Below, piece by piece: positions 23,827 through 32,911 of a stretch of 64,000 nt of DNA; the stretch's first letter is position 1; the number at the start of each line of letters is the position of its first letter. This DNA comes from JALSRK01 sp964461995 (GTDB lineage Bacteria; Acidobacteriota; Terriglobia; Bryobacterales; Bryobacteraceae), in contig CAYWXL010000001.1 in NCBI GenBank assembly GCA_964461995.1, positions 1 through 64,000 on the forward strand. Reading direction: 5' to 3'. The notes beneath the pieces are model-generated. The model had not been told where the DNA came from. It saw only the letters and a list, made by a program, of their open reading frames with translations, and made no database searches. A program made the position numbers and the translations under genes.

Positions 23827-25446
23827 CTACCTTACCGGCGCCGCCGCCCGGACTTCGGGACTGGCCGCGTCTTCGAACTGGCGGAAGTTCTCGTTGAACA
23901 TGCCCGCCAACTTCTTCGCCTGCTCGTCGTAAGCATTCTTGTCGGCCCAGGTGTTCCGGGGATTCAAGATTTCCGGCGGCACACCCTCTACCGATTCGGG
24001 AACCAGCAGACCAAAGACCGGATCCTTCCGCAGCGGCGCCTTTTCCAAGGCCCCGGTTAGGGCCGCCGTTACCATGGCCCGCGTGTACGGCAGCTTGATG
24101 CGGCTGCCGACGCCGTAAGGGCCGCCGCTCCAGCCGGTGTTGATGAGATATGCATTCACCTTGTGGCGGGTCATCTTCTCGCCGAGCAGCTTCGCGTAGA
24201 CATTCGGATTCAGCGCCATGAACGGAGCCCCGAAACAAGTGCTGAAGGTCGCCTGAGGTTCAGTGACTCCCCGTTCCGTGCCTGCGACCTTCGCCGTGTA
24301 GCCGGACAGGAAGTGGTACATCGCCTGCTCGGGCGTCAGTTTCGCCACCGGCGGCAGCACGCCGAAAGCGTCCGCCGTCAACATGATGATCGTCCGCGGA
24401 TGCCCCGCCATGCCGCTCGGATCGGCGTTGGGGATTGCGGTGATGTGGTACGACGCCCGGGTGTTCTCGGTGAACTCGTCGCTGTCCAGGTCCACCCGGC
24501 GGGTCTCCGCGTCGATGGCGACGTTCTCCAGAATCGTGCCGAAGCGCCGTGTCGTCGCGTAGATCTCCGGTTCGGTCTCCGGCGACAGCCGGATCACTTT
24601 CGCATAGCAGCCGGCCTCGAAATTGAACACCCCCTCGTCGCTCCAGCCGTGCTCGTCGTCGCCGATGAGAGTCCGGTTCGGGTCGGCCGACAACGTCGTC
24701 TTGCCGGTGCCGGAGAGGCCGAAGAAGATCGCCACGTCTTCTTTGTCCTTGCCGTAGTTCGCTGAGCAATGCATGGACAGCACGCCGCGCTGGGGCAGGA
24801 AAAAGTTCATTACCGAGAAGATCGACTTCTTCATCTCGCCGGCGTACGCCGTGCCGCCGATCAGGACCTCCCGGCGGCGGAAGTTCAAGAGAATGAACGC
24901 CTCCGACCGGGTGCCGTCCTCTTCCGGATGGGCGACGAAGCCCGGCGCGTCGATCACGGTGAACTCCGGCTGAAAGGAGGCGAGCTTCTCATGGTCCGTC
25001 TCCTTGATGAACATGTTCCGGGCGAAAATGTTGTGCCATGCCAGCTCGTTGATCACCCGGATCGGCATCCGGTATCGGGGATCCGCGCCGACGTAGCAGT
25101 CCTGAACGAACAGATCTTTGCCCTGCAGGTAAGCGGTCAGCCTGCGCCGCAGCTTGTCATAAGCCTCGGGATCGAACTCCCGGTTTACCTTGCCCCACCA
25201 GATCAGCTCCTGGGTCGTCGGCTCCCGGACAATGTAACGGTCGTTCGGAGAACGGCCGGTGTACTGGCCGGTGCGGACTACCAGCGGGCCCCGGTGGGCT
25301 AGCAATCCGGAGAAACGCCGGATCGCGTGTTCATAAAGGGCAGGTGTCGTAAGATTCCACCAAACCGTATTAACATTGCGAATGCCGTGCGCGTCGAGAC
25401 TGCGCATATCTTTCTGTCTTCCCTGGTCTTGCGTCATGAGATCCAT
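23827..25446 (-). CDS. pckA: Phosphoenolpyruvate carboxykinase (ATP)
   Basis: A 539-residue PEP carboxykinase of the ATP-using type, converting oxaloacetate and ATP to PEP, CO2 and ADP for gluconeogenesis. Key blocks: RTGQYTGRSPNDRYIV, RNMFIKET, the kinase loop GLSGTGKTTLS, DDEHGWSD and RGVTEPQATFSTCFGAPF. The length is standard. The start is ATG 25446 or the ATG nine bases later; neither has a strong ribosome site. It is followed, 104 bases on, by phosphofructokinase on the same strand, an odd pairing of opposite flux steps that may simply reflect shared carbon regulation. Confidence 0.96.
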   Translation of the reverse strand: MDLMTQDQGRQKDMRSLDAHGIRNVNTVWWNLTTPALYEHAIRRFSGLLAHRGPLVVRTGQYTGRSPNDRYIVREPTTQELIWWGKVNREFDPEAYDKLRRRLTAYLQGKDLFVQDCYVGADPRYRMPIRVINELAWHNIFARNMFIKETDHEKLASFQPEFTVIDAPGFVAHPEEDGTRSEAFILLNFRRREVLIGGTAYAGEMKKSIFSVMNFFLPQRGVLSMHCSANYGKDKEDVAIFFGLSGTGKTTLSADPNRTLIGDDEHGWSDEGVFNFEAGCYAKVIRLSPETEPEIYATTRRFGTILENVAIDAETRRVDLDSDEFTENTRASYHITAIPNADPSGMAGHPRTIIMLTADAFGVLPPVAKLTPEQAMYHFLSGYTAKVAGTERGVTEPQATFSTCFGAPFMALNPNVYAKLLGEKMTRHKVNAYLINTGWSGGPYGVGSRIKLPYTRAMVTAALTGALEKAPLRKDPVFGLLVPESVEGVPPEILNPRNTWADKNAYDEQAKKLAGMFNENFRQFEDAASPEVRAAAPVR

Positions 25447-25499
25447 CAAGTACCGACTTCCAGTCCTAAGCTTTTCAACAGTCTAACAGACGGCATTCT

Positions 25500-26183
25500 C
25501 TAGCCGTCGCGGCGCGGCCGCTTACGGGCGACAATGAGTTCCGAGCTAATGCCCAACTGCGTGATCACACGCCTTTCGAGAATGGACCAGGCCGGCGGCC
25601 GCACAAACTCGAGCAGCTCGACCGGCCGGCAGCCGCCCGTAAGTTGTGGCTTCCAACTGCTCAGCCGCGCCCAGAGACGGCTCAGGACGCGAGCGGCGGC
25701 CGTCGCGCCGTCGGTCAGACTCACCAAACAGAGCAGCCCATCGGCGCGCAGGACCCGCTCCGCTTCAGTCACGGCCGCGCGGATCGCGTCGTCGGGAAGC
25801 AAATCCAGGACGTAAGCAGACACGAACCGGTCGAAGGCCCTCTCCGGAACGGGCAACGGCATCGACCCGCTGATCAGCCGCACCTCGGCCCGGGGGGCCC
25901 AGCGTGCCAGACGCGACCGCGCGATGCGCACCATCGTCTCGCTGACGTCCAGGCCGACATACCGGGCGTGGGCCGGCAAACGCCGCTCCAACAGCCGCCG
26001 GGCGAAGGCGCCGGTGCCGCAGCCGAACTCCAGGACCGCACTGGCTTCCTCGAAGCGGCCGGCCCGCTCCAGCCGGCGGAGCGCGCGTCCCTCGTATACG
26101 ATTTGGAGATCCTGCAACCGGCCGAAGCGGTCGTAAAAACGCTTGGCCTCAGCCGGGTTCAAGCCCAGCGGCACGATCTTCAT
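25500..26183 (-). CDS. Class I SAM-dependent methyltransferase
   Basis: A 227-residue methyltransferase with the SAM-binding Rossmann motif LEFGCGTGAFA (about 51-61), the acidic loop GLDVSETMV and the later FDRFVSAYVLDLLPDD strand. It resembles the ubiE/phospholipid N-methyltransferase-like type 11 fold. Its target (small molecule, lipid or quinone) cannot be inferred. ATG 26183 was taken as start; a TTG 45 bases upstream adds an Arg-rich stretch. It is divergent from glpK, with 176 bases between them holding no feature I recognise. Confidence 0.85.
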   Translation of the reverse strand: MKIVPLGLNPAEAKRFYDRFGRLQDLQIVYEGRALRRLERAGRFEEASAVLEFGCGTGAFARRLLERRLPAHARYVGLDVSETMVRIARSRLARWAPRAEVRLISGSMPLPVPERAFDRFVSAYVLDLLPDDAIRAAVTEAERVLRADGLLCLVSLTDGATAAARVLSRLWARLSSWKPQLTGGCRPVELLEFVRPPAWSILERRVITQLGISSELIVARKRPRRDG

Positions 26184-26359
26184 TCTGGCACGGAGTTCTC
26201 CGCGGCGCGCCCGCAGGATGTGGTACAAAGCCTACTGTCCGCGGCCGACGCCGCAGGCGTGCTGCGACGGTGGGGGTGTCTTGTTAAGCCGGTCCCGGCG
26301 TCGCGCGCCCCCGGCCGCCGCGGTTCTCGAAGCTCGATTCGGTGTATTCGGGAGGTCTC

Positions 26360-27880
26360 ATGCCCTGCATTTTGGCGCTCGACCAAGGAACCACTAGCTC
26401 ACGAGCCATCGTCTTCGGCCAGGACGGATCCCCCCGAGCGGCCGCGCAGAAGGAGTTCCGGCAATGGTACCCGAAACCCGGCTGGGTGGAGCATGATCCG
26501 GAAGAAATCTGGCAGACGCAGCTCGCCACGGCGCGCGAGGCGGCGAAGACGGCCGGCGTCAGCCCGCGCGAACTGGCCGCCATCGGGATCACCAACCAGC
26601 GCGAGACGACCCTCGTCTGGGACCGGGAAACGGGCGCTCCCGTGCACCGCGCCATCGTCTGGCAGGACCGCCGCACGGCCGCCATCTGCGACCGCCTGAA
26701 GGCCGAAGGCGCCGAACCGGTCGTGCGGCGGAAGACCGGACTCGTCATCGACCCGTATTTCTCTGGCGCCAAGATCACCTGGCTGCTCGAGAACGTCCCG
26801 GGACTCCGCGAACGCGCCGAAGCCGGCAAGCTCGCCTTCGGGACGGTGGACTCCTGGCTGATTTGGAAGCTTACCCGCGGCCGGCTGCATGTGACCGACA
26901 AGACTAATGCCTCCCGGACGATGCTCTTCAACATCCATACCGGCGACTGGGACAGGGAACTCTTGGATCTTTTCGGTGTCCCGCGCCAAATGTTGCCCGA
27001 AGTGCGAGCTTCGAGCCAAGTGCTGGGAGAGGCCGCTGAAACGGGACTGGAGGGCGTGCCCATCGCCGGGGTCGCCGGCGACCAGCAGGCGGCGCTGTTC
27101 GGGCAGACCTGTTTCCGCCCCGGCATGGCGAAGAACACTTACGGCACCGGGTGCTTCGTGCTCATGAACACCGGCCCGGAAGCCCCGCTGTCGGAGGAGC
27201 GATTGATCACCACCGTCGCCTGGGACGTGGACGGCGTCACGGAGTATGCCCTCGAAGGCAGCATCTTCATCGGCGGCGCGGTCGTTCAATGGCTCCGGGA
27301 CGGACTGGGGCTCATCCGCTCCGCCGGCGAAGTGGAGGCGCTGGCCGCATCCGTTCCCGACAATGGCGGCGTTTACCTGGTCCCGGCTTTCGCCGGCCTC
27401 GGCGCCCCGCACTGGGATCCCTACGCCCGGGGCGTGATCTGTGGGCTGACCCGCGGGAGTACGGCGGCGCACCTGGCGCGCGCTGCGCTGGAAAGCATCG
27501 CGTACCAGGTGGCTGATATTCTGCAAATCATGGAACGCGACTCGGGGCTTCGGATCGCGGAGTTGCGGGTGGATGGCGGAGCGGCGGCCAACAACCTCCT
27601 GCTTCAGTTCCAGGCCGACCTGCTCGGCGCGCCCATCGCGCGACCGAAGATCACCGAAACCACGGCCCTCGGGGCAGCCTACCTGGCGGGCTTGGCAGTG
27701 GGATTCTGGAAGTCCCGGGACGAGATCGCCGCCCACGCGGAACTGGACCGGCGCTTCGAGCCTTCGATGCCCGCCGGCGAAGCCGCCCGCTTGATGGAAC
27801 GGTGGCATGCCGCGCTGGAACGCGCCAGAGGCTGGGAGCGTCCCGCCGGAGAAGAAACCGGGGGCGCCGATGCCGATTGA
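26360..27880 (+). CDS. glpK: Glycerol kinase
   Basis: A 506-residue FGGY-family kinase phosphorylating glycerol to sn-glycerol-3-phosphate. The N-terminal phosphate loop DQGTTSSRAIVF, the substrate region WVEHDPEEIW, GDQQAALFGQ, TYGTGCFVLMNTG and the FGGY-like DGGAAANNLLLQFQADLLG are all in place. ATG 26360 has a textbook GGGAGG site. The stop overlaps the start of glpD by 11 bases, so the pair forms one operon for glycerol use. No glycerol facilitator gene is seen nearby. Confidence 0.97.
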   Translation: MPCILALDQGTTSSRAIVFGQDGSPRAAAQKEFRQWYPKPGWVEHDPEEIWQTQLATAREAAKTAGVSPRELAAIGITNQRETTLVWDRETGAPVHRAIVWQDRRTAAICDRLKAEGAEPVVRRKTGLVIDPYFSGAKITWLLENVPGLRERAEAGKLAFGTVDSWLIWKLTRGRLHVTDKTNASRTMLFNIHTGDWDRELLDLFGVPRQMLPEVRASSQVLGEAAETGLEGVPIAGVAGDQQAALFGQTCFRPGMAKNTYGTGCFVLMNTGPEAPLSEERLITTVAWDVDGVTEYALEGSIFIGGAVVQWLRDGLGLIRSAGEVEALAASVPDNGGVYLVPAFAGLGAPHWDPYARGVICGLTRGSTAAHLARAALESIAYQVADILQIMERDSGLRIAELRVDGGAAANNLLLQFQADLLGAPIARPKITETTALGAAYLAGLAVGFWKSRDEIAAHAELDRRFEPSMPAGEAARLMERWHAALERARGWERPAGEETGGADAD

Positions 27881-29474
27881 CACTTCTCCGGATCACCTCA
27901 TGAATCGCGACCACATGTTCGAAAGAGCGGCGGAACGCGGCCGGCTCTGGGACCTGCTCGTCATCGGGGGCGGCGCCACCGGCGCCGGCATCGCCGTGGA
28001 CGCCGCGGCGCGTGGTTACTCCGTTCTCCTTCTCGAGCAGAGCGACTTCGGCAAAGGCACATCCTCACGCAGCACGAAGCTGATCCACGGCGGGGTCCGC
28101 TACCTGCAGCAGGGCAACATCTCACTCGTGATGGAGGCTCTGAAAGAGCGCGGGATACTCCGCCGGAACGCCCCTCACCTCGTTCACGACCTCGCCTTCG
28201 TCGTACCGAACTATGACTGGTGGGAAACCCCCTTCTACGGGATCGGGATGAAGGTCTACGACCTGCTGGCCGGCCGTTACGGTTTCGGCCGGTCACGGAT
28301 CTTGTCGCGCGAAGCGACCTTGGAGCGTATCCCGAATCTCAAGACCGAGGGTCTGCGCGGCGGCGTGGTCTATTTCGACGGACAGTTTGACGACGCCCGC
28401 CTGTTGATCAGCCTCGTCAGGACGGCCGCCGGGCAGGGAGCGGTCCTGCTTAATTACGCCCGGGTCACGGCGCTCCGGAAAGACGGGCGCGGCTTCCTCG
28501 AAGGCGCGGTGTTCGTGGACCAGGAAACGGGCGCCGAGTGCGAGGTGCGGGCCAAAGCCATCATCAACGCGACGGGACCATTCGCCGACTCCATCCGAAA
28601 GCTCGACGATCCGGCGGCCCCGTCAATGGTGGCGCCCAGTCAGGGTGTCCACCTCGTGTTCGAGGGAGCCTTCCTGCGCGGCGACTCAGCGATCATGGTC
28701 CCGCACACCCGCGACGGCCGGGTGATGTTCGCCATCCCCTGGCTCGGCCACACCCTCGTCGGCACGACGGACACACCCATACCCGAACCCAGCCTCGAGC
28801 CCAAACCGCTGGCCGAAGAAATCGACTTCATCATCGAGACGGCTTCCGAGTACCTGGAGCGAAAGCCGGCCCGGCGCGACATCTTGAGCGTCTTCACCGG
28901 CATCCGGCCTCTGGTGAAAGCCGATGGCGTGGCTAGCACCGCAGCCCTTTCACGGGAGCACACCATCCACATCTCGGCGTCCGGCCTGCTGACGATCACC
29001 GGCGGCAAGTGGACAACCTACCGAACGATGGCCAAAGACGCTGTGGATCACGCCGCCACCCTGGCAGGCCTGGAAGCGCGCCCCTGCCCAACTCGGGAAC
29101 TGCGGATTCACGGCTACCATGCGAGCCCCGAAGATCTCGGCGAGCTGGAGGCATACGGAAGCGAAGCCGCCGCGGTCGAGGAATTGTGCCGCAGTCGCAA
29201 TGAGTGGAACGAGCGCCTCCATCCGGCGCTGCCGGTGCGGGCGGGAGAAGCCGTGTGGTCCGTGCGGCGCGAGATGGCCCGGACCATCGACGATTTCCTT
29301 GCTCGCCGCTGCCGGGCGCTCTTTCTCGACACCCGAGCCGCGCTGGAGATGGCTCCGCGGGTTGCCTCGCTGATGGCCGCCGAGCTCGGCCGCGACGAGG
29401 AGTGGCAACGGCGGCAGGTGGAAGAGTTCCGTAAAATCGCCGGGAACTATCTCCCGCCCGCCGAAAGCTCGTAA
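27870..29474 (+). CDS. glpD: Glycerol-3-phosphate dehydrogenase, FAD-dependent
   Basis: A 534-residue aerobic-type GlpD oxidising glycerol-3-phosphate to dihydroxyacetone phosphate and feeding electrons to quinone at the membrane. The FAD fold shows VIGGGATGAGIAVDAAARG, the TKLIHGGVRYLQQG signature, GTTDTPIPEP and TITGGKWTTYRTMA; the C-terminal helical cap (about 390-530) is complete. ATG 27870 overlaps glpK; an in-frame ATG at 27900 is also possible. It works directly on the product of GlpK. Confidence 0.96.
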   Translation: MPIDTSPDHLMNRDHMFERAAERGRLWDLLVIGGGATGAGIAVDAAARGYSVLLLEQSDFGKGTSSRSTKLIHGGVRYLQQGNISLVMEALKERGILRRNAPHLVHDLAFVVPNYDWWETPFYGIGMKVYDLLAGRYGFGRSRILSREATLERIPNLKTEGLRGGVVYFDGQFDDARLLISLVRTAAGQGAVLLNYARVTALRKDGRGFLEGAVFVDQETGAECEVRAKAIINATGPFADSIRKLDDPAAPSMVAPSQGVHLVFEGAFLRGDSAIMVPHTRDGRVMFAIPWLGHTLVGTTDTPIPEPSLEPKPLAEEIDFIIETASEYLERKPARRDILSVFTGIRPLVKADGVASTAALSREHTIHISASGLLTITGGKWTTYRTMAKDAVDHAATLAGLEARPCPTRELRIHGYHASPEDLGELEAYGSEAAAVEELCRSRNEWNERLHPALPVRAGEAVWSVRREMARTIDDFLARRCRALFLDTRAALEMAPRVASLMAAELGRDEEWQRRQVEEFRKIAGNYLPPAESS

Positions 29475-29489
29475 ACTTCTCAGAGCGGG

Positions 29490-30299
29490 TCAATCCGGCT
29501 TGATGCTCTTGTCGGGGGGCAGGCCGAGCTTCTGGTAAAGGCGCCGCCGTCCCTCCTTGTCCTGTTCGAGGATCTCCCGGGCGTACTTTGCCACCTCCTC
29601 GGCTCGCTCCCGAGGCACCACGATCACCCCGTCGCCGTCGGCCACCACGACGTCGCCGGGACGCACGAGCACGCCGCCGCAAGTAACCGGCCGCTGCACC
29701 GATTCCACGAAGTTACGTCCCGGCCGGATGCCGCGCCCCGGACGGCGGTAGTAGAGCGGAATCCTCTCTTTGATGATTTCGTCGGTGTCCCGCGCCCCGC
29801 CGCTGGTAACGACGCCCACGGCGCCCTTGAGCTTCCAGGCCATGATGTTGTTCGAGCCGATCGTGCCCGTGTCGCCGTCATCGGTCCCGTCGATCACGAC
29901 CACCGAACCCTCGCGCAGGTACTTTGTGAACGGCTCCGGCGAAAGCTGACGGTACCACCGGCCTTCCCATTTGCGGAACTCCTCCGGGCTCATCTTCCCG
30001 CCTCGGCGGTTCGCCGGCACGTAGCGCACGGTGACGGCGATACCTACGAAGCGGTGCGTGAACTCGTCGGTATCGCGCCAGAGCGGGCGGATCGACGGGT
30101 CCATCAGCCCCACATCTTGCAGCCCGGCCATGTCCATGCCGTCGGCGACGTCGGAGACGCGCAGCCCTTCGTAAAGCTTGAGGATTGCCTGGTCTTCCTC
30201 GAGGGTGTAGGCGCGGACGGGAATGAAGTCCTCTTGGGCCGCCAGCGGCGACAAGCCAGCCAGCAGGATCGACAGACAGGAGATTCGCAGCTTCCACAT
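29490..30299 (-). CDS. RraA/HMG-aldolase-fold protein with signal peptide
   Basis: A 269-residue protein with the RraA-like fold shared by the RNase E inhibitor RraA and 4-hydroxy-4-methyl-2-oxoglutarate aldolases. The Arg/Asp pair that binds pyruvate and metal in the aldolases is present in TSGGARDTDEI. The ATG at 30299 starts a clear Sec signal (ISCLSILLAGLSPLAAQ), so the product is exported. That excludes a role on RNase E and favours an extracytoplasmic lyase or a carbohydrate-related function. A Pro/Arg-rich insertion (about 100-130) precedes the core motif. It is convergent with glpD, with a 15-base gap. Confidence 0.8.
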   Translation of the reverse strand: MWKLRISCLSILLAGLSPLAAQEDFIPVRAYTLEEDQAILKLYEGLRVSDVADGMDMAGLQDVGLMDPSIRPLWRDTDEFTHRFVGIAVTVRYVPANRRGGKMSPEEFRKWEGRWYRQLSPEPFTKYLREGSVVVIDGTDDGDTGTIGSNNIMAWKLKGAVGVVTSGGARDTDEIIKERIPLYYRRPGRGIRPGRNFVESVQRPVTCGGVLVRPGDVVVADGDGVIVVPRERAEEVAKYAREILEQDKEGRRRLYQKLGLPPDKSIKPD

Positions 30300-30328
30300 G
30301 ACGAGTCCGAGAGCCTCCTCAGATGAAG

Positions 30329-30943
30329 TCACGAATCATCATACTGCCAGCGCGCCCGCAAAGTGCGGACCAGCCGACCGATTTCCCGGTAACACTTGTC
30401 AAAGGAGGGGCTACGGCGGGCTTGCTCCAGGTCCATGAGCGCGGTCAGCGGCGCCTGGTCTACGGTCTCCGAATACGCGCCCTCCCGCATATGGGTTGTG
30501 AGCCACTCCTTTGCGCCCCGAATGGCCTCGGGATCGGGCGGAGCTTCGAGGTCCTCCTGCAGACCTCTCCGGCCTCGCAAGGATTCGGCGGCCGCCAGAA
30601 ACCAGGCTTCGTACTCGACCTTCGCCAACACGACCGCCGACGGAACGTCACCCCGCGCCTTCGCCGCCATCCGCTGCAGCCGTGGGCCCAGATCCGCCGG
30701 ACAGTCCTCGTCGGCGTCCAGCAACACCAGAATCCCGCCCGGGCCCCTGAGGTTTCTCGCCGCGAGTTCGATTGCGCTGTGAAACTCATCGGGTTGAATC
30801 AGCTTCGTCTTGGGCTTCCGGATGGGATGAGGGATACGAAGCTGCAGCGCAGGGTCCAGCTCCCGCGCGACCCGCCGTACGAGCTCGGGCAACGCCCGGA
30901 CTTCCCCATGCCCTTCGACGACGCAGGCAATCCACACCTCCAC
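30329..30943 (-). CDS. DUF4276-type TOPRIM-like protein, partner of AAA ATPase
   Basis: A 204-residue protein that matches my picture of DUF4276. TOPRIM-type acidic residues are visible: Glu10 in VVEGHGE, and Asp76/78/80 in LLDADEDCPADLG, which would bind magnesium for strand cleavage or transfer. KVEYEAWFLAA is a further family-typical block. It begins four bases after the stop of the AAA ATPase gene, so the two form an operon. ATPase plus TOPRIM pairs such as PARIS (AriA/AriB, where AriB is DUF4435) and OLD are anti-phage systems. The membership here is inference from architecture. Confidence 0.75.
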   Translation of the reverse strand: MEVWIACVVEGHGEVRALPELVRRVARELDPALQLRIPHPIRKPKTKLIQPDEFHSAIELAARNLRGPGGILVLLDADEDCPADLGPRLQRMAAKARGDVPSAVVLAKVEYEAWFLAAAESLRGRRGLQEDLEAPPDPEAIRGAKEWLTTHMREGAYSETVDQAPLTALMDLEQARRSPSFDKCYREIGRLVRTLRARWQYDDS

Positions 30944-30947
30944 GGCG

Positions 30948-32171
30948 CTACCCCCTCACGCTGAACAGCCGTACCTTCGTCGTCGGAAGCCCGACCTGCT
31001 CCGGGTGGAGCTGATCCATCCTGAGCAGTTCGCCGGCCGTGTAAAGTCGGTCGCGGAGAGCGCTCCGTCCTGCCTCGTCGATGCGGGCCACCACCGTGTC
31101 GCCCCGAAACGACTCGACCGCCAGGATCGAGTCGGTGTCTAAGTGTTTGCCGTCGAGCAGGTCCGGACTATGACTGGTCACCAGCACCTGCCGGCTCCGA
31201 GCGGCTTCCTGGAAACTGTCCAACAGGATCCCTGCAGCCGCCGGATGCAACGCGGTTTCTGGCTCTTCGATTCCCACCAGGGTCACCGGGCTGCCGCCCT
31301 CGGCTCCCGGCTGGAAAAGCGCCACGAGAATGCCCAATGCCCGCAAGGTGCCGTCGGACATGCTCGCCGCCAGAAAACGCCACGGCTGTGCCGCGCCAGC
31401 GGTCTCCTGCCGGAACTCAAGGGTCTCTTTCGGCCCGATCACCTTGACACTCACTCCACGAATCCCCGGAACCACCTGCGAGAGATACTCTTCGATCCGC
31501 TTCTTGCGGCTTGGACTCGTGCGTTCCAACTGGCGAAGCACCCCGGCGATATTCTCGCCCTCCCGGCTCAACAGATCTCCCGGGTCGGGTGACTGCAAGT
31601 CTCGGATTTTCTGTGGGTTAAAGTTGTAAAAGCCCATCGCTGAAAGCGCTTCGTATACCAGTCGGAATTCCGGATGCCCGGAAGCGCTTACTAGATAGAG
31701 CCGGTCTCGTGAAGCCGCCATCGCGGCCGTGGTGCTCTCCTGCACCCGGCCGGACTCAACGATGTAATAATGCTCATTGAGGTGTCTAACGTCTCGAACC
31801 AGGCACTCTTCTCGCTGGACCTCATGCCCGCCAGGCTTGCGCGCCGCGATCCGGAACGCGTACGTGGCATCTCGATCGCCCGGCAGCGCTAAATCGACCC
31901 GAATCCCAAAATGAGTCGGATGCCCGGCCGATCGGCGCCGCACTTCGCCGATCCCCCCGCGGTCCCGCAGCGCATGGTCCAGCGTGCCGCGTAGCGAATC
32001 CGATACGAACCGAAGCGCGTCGAGGAAATTGCTCTTGCCGGCGCCGTTCGGACCAACCAGGATCGTGAGCGGCCGCAGTTCGACCTCGCAGGCGGCGATG
32101 CTCTTATAGTTCTGGAGGACGACACGCTTGATAACAGGGGTTTCCGTTGTTTCCATGCCGGCCGGGCTCAT
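30948..32171 (-). CDS. AAA (AAA_21/RecF-like) ATPase of a two-gene module
   Basis: A 407-residue ABC/SMC-like ATPase: Walker A GPNGAGKS (40-47) after the typical VVLQNYKSI strand, Walker B VGIEEPETALHP, and the end-loop VTSHSPDLLDG. There is no long coiled coil, so it is of the RecF/OLD/AAA_21 kind. ATG 32171 has GAGGG at good spacing. It lies downstream of lexA on the same strand, separated by 95 bases that hold a TATAGT box and a palindrome. Followed by the TOPRIM-like gene, it fits a defence pair in which the ATPase senses the phage and the TOPRIM partner is the effector. A general DNA-repair role is the alternative. Confidence 0.82.
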   Translation of the reverse strand: MSPAGMETTETPVIKRVVLQNYKSIAACEVELRPLTILVGPNGAGKSNFLDALRFVSDSLRGTLDHALRDRGGIGEVRRRSAGHPTHFGIRVDLALPGDRDATYAFRIAARKPGGHEVQREECLVRDVRHLNEHYYIVESGRVQESTTAAMAASRDRLYLVSASGHPEFRLVYEALSAMGFYNFNPQKIRDLQSPDPGDLLSREGENIAGVLRQLERTSPSRKKRIEEYLSQVVPGIRGVSVKVIGPKETLEFRQETAGAAQPWRFLAASMSDGTLRALGILVALFQPGAEGGSPVTLVGIEEPETALHPAAAGILLDSFQEAARSRQVLVTSHSPDLLDGKHLDTDSILAVESFRGDTVVARIDEAGRSALRDRLYTAGELLRMDQLHPEQVGLPTTKVRLFSVRG

Positions 32172-32182
32172 GCCAAGCCCTC

Positions 32183-32205
32183 ACTATAGCGTGCCATAGG
32201 TGGCA
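32183..32205 (-). promoter_or_regulatory. Putative promoter and palindrome ahead of the ATPase/TOPRIM pair
   Basis: On the minus strand a perfect palindrome, TGCCA-CCTA-TGGCA (32192-32205), is followed three bases later by TATAGT (32183-32188), a good -10 box 11 bases before the ATG at 32171. No clear -35 exists. A palindrome touching the -10 region suggests repressor control, but the binding protein is unknown. It does not match the palindrome at the lexA promoter. Confidence 0.4.
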
Positions 32206-32266
32206 GAAGGTGCGACGAAGAGCAGGACTCCCCCGTTTGTCCGGGCAGTTCGATCTGCAGCGACGC

Positions 32267-32899
32267 TCAACTGTACTTCCGCAACACCGCCAGCAAGCGG
32301 CCTTGGATTTGGACCCGTGAGGCGGGAACAATGATCGGTTCCATTTCCGGGTTCGCCGGCTGCAGACGCACCATGTTATCCGGCTCGCGGTAAAACCGTT
32401 TGAGCGTCGTCTCGACCCCGTCCACCAAAGCTACCACCACGTCCCCGTCGCGGACGTCACTGGTGCGCTCGATCAGCACGTAATCGCCGTCGAGAATGTG
32501 GTCCTCGATCATCGAATCCCCGCGGACCTGAAGCGCGTACGTGTCTTTGTCACCGGCGAAATCCGAAAAGCTCAGCGTTTCCTGATTCTCGAAGGTTTCC
32601 ACGGGAACCCCCGCGGCGATCCGCCCGGCCAATGGCACTTCCAGACGCGGCACGCTCCGGCCCGGCCGCAAACCTGTCTCCTCGAAAAACTTCGGCGCCA
32701 CCTCCACGGAGCGGCTCTGGTTGAACGCCCGGCGCACGTAACCTTTCGACGCCAGGGCCGAAATATGTTTGTGGACCGTCGCCAGAGACGCCAGCTCCAA
32801 ACCAGCGGCGATCTCCTCGTAGCTGGGGCTGTAGCCGTGCTCTTCGACGAACGAAACGATGAAATCGAGCACGTCTTTCTGTCTTCGGGTCAGTGCCAT
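32267..32899 (-). CDS. lexA: LexA SOS repressor
   Basis: A 210-residue LexA. It has an N-terminal winged helix-turn-helix (about 1-65; SLATVHKHISALASKGYV), the self-cleavage bond Ala91-Gly92 in VPLAGRIAAG, and the catalytic dyad Ser129 (GDSM) and Lys167 (ETTLKRF). RecA filaments trigger cleavage and derepress DNA-damage genes. The length and motif spacing are normal. The promoter just upstream carries a palindrome overlapping the -10 box, as expected for autoregulation. The AAA/TOPRIM pair lies downstream on the same strand. Confidence 0.97.
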   Translation of the reverse strand: MALTRRQKDVLDFIVSFVEEHGYSPSYEEIAAGLELASLATVHKHISALASKGYVRRAFNQSRSVEVAPKFFEETGLRPGRSVPRLEVPLAGRIAAGVPVETFENQETLSFSDFAGDKDTYALQVRGDSMIEDHILDGDYVLIERTSDVRDGDVVVALVDGVETTLKRFYREPDNMVRLQPANPEMEPIIVPASRVQIQGRLLAVLRKYS

Positions 32900-32911
32900 A
32901 GCCTATCAACC

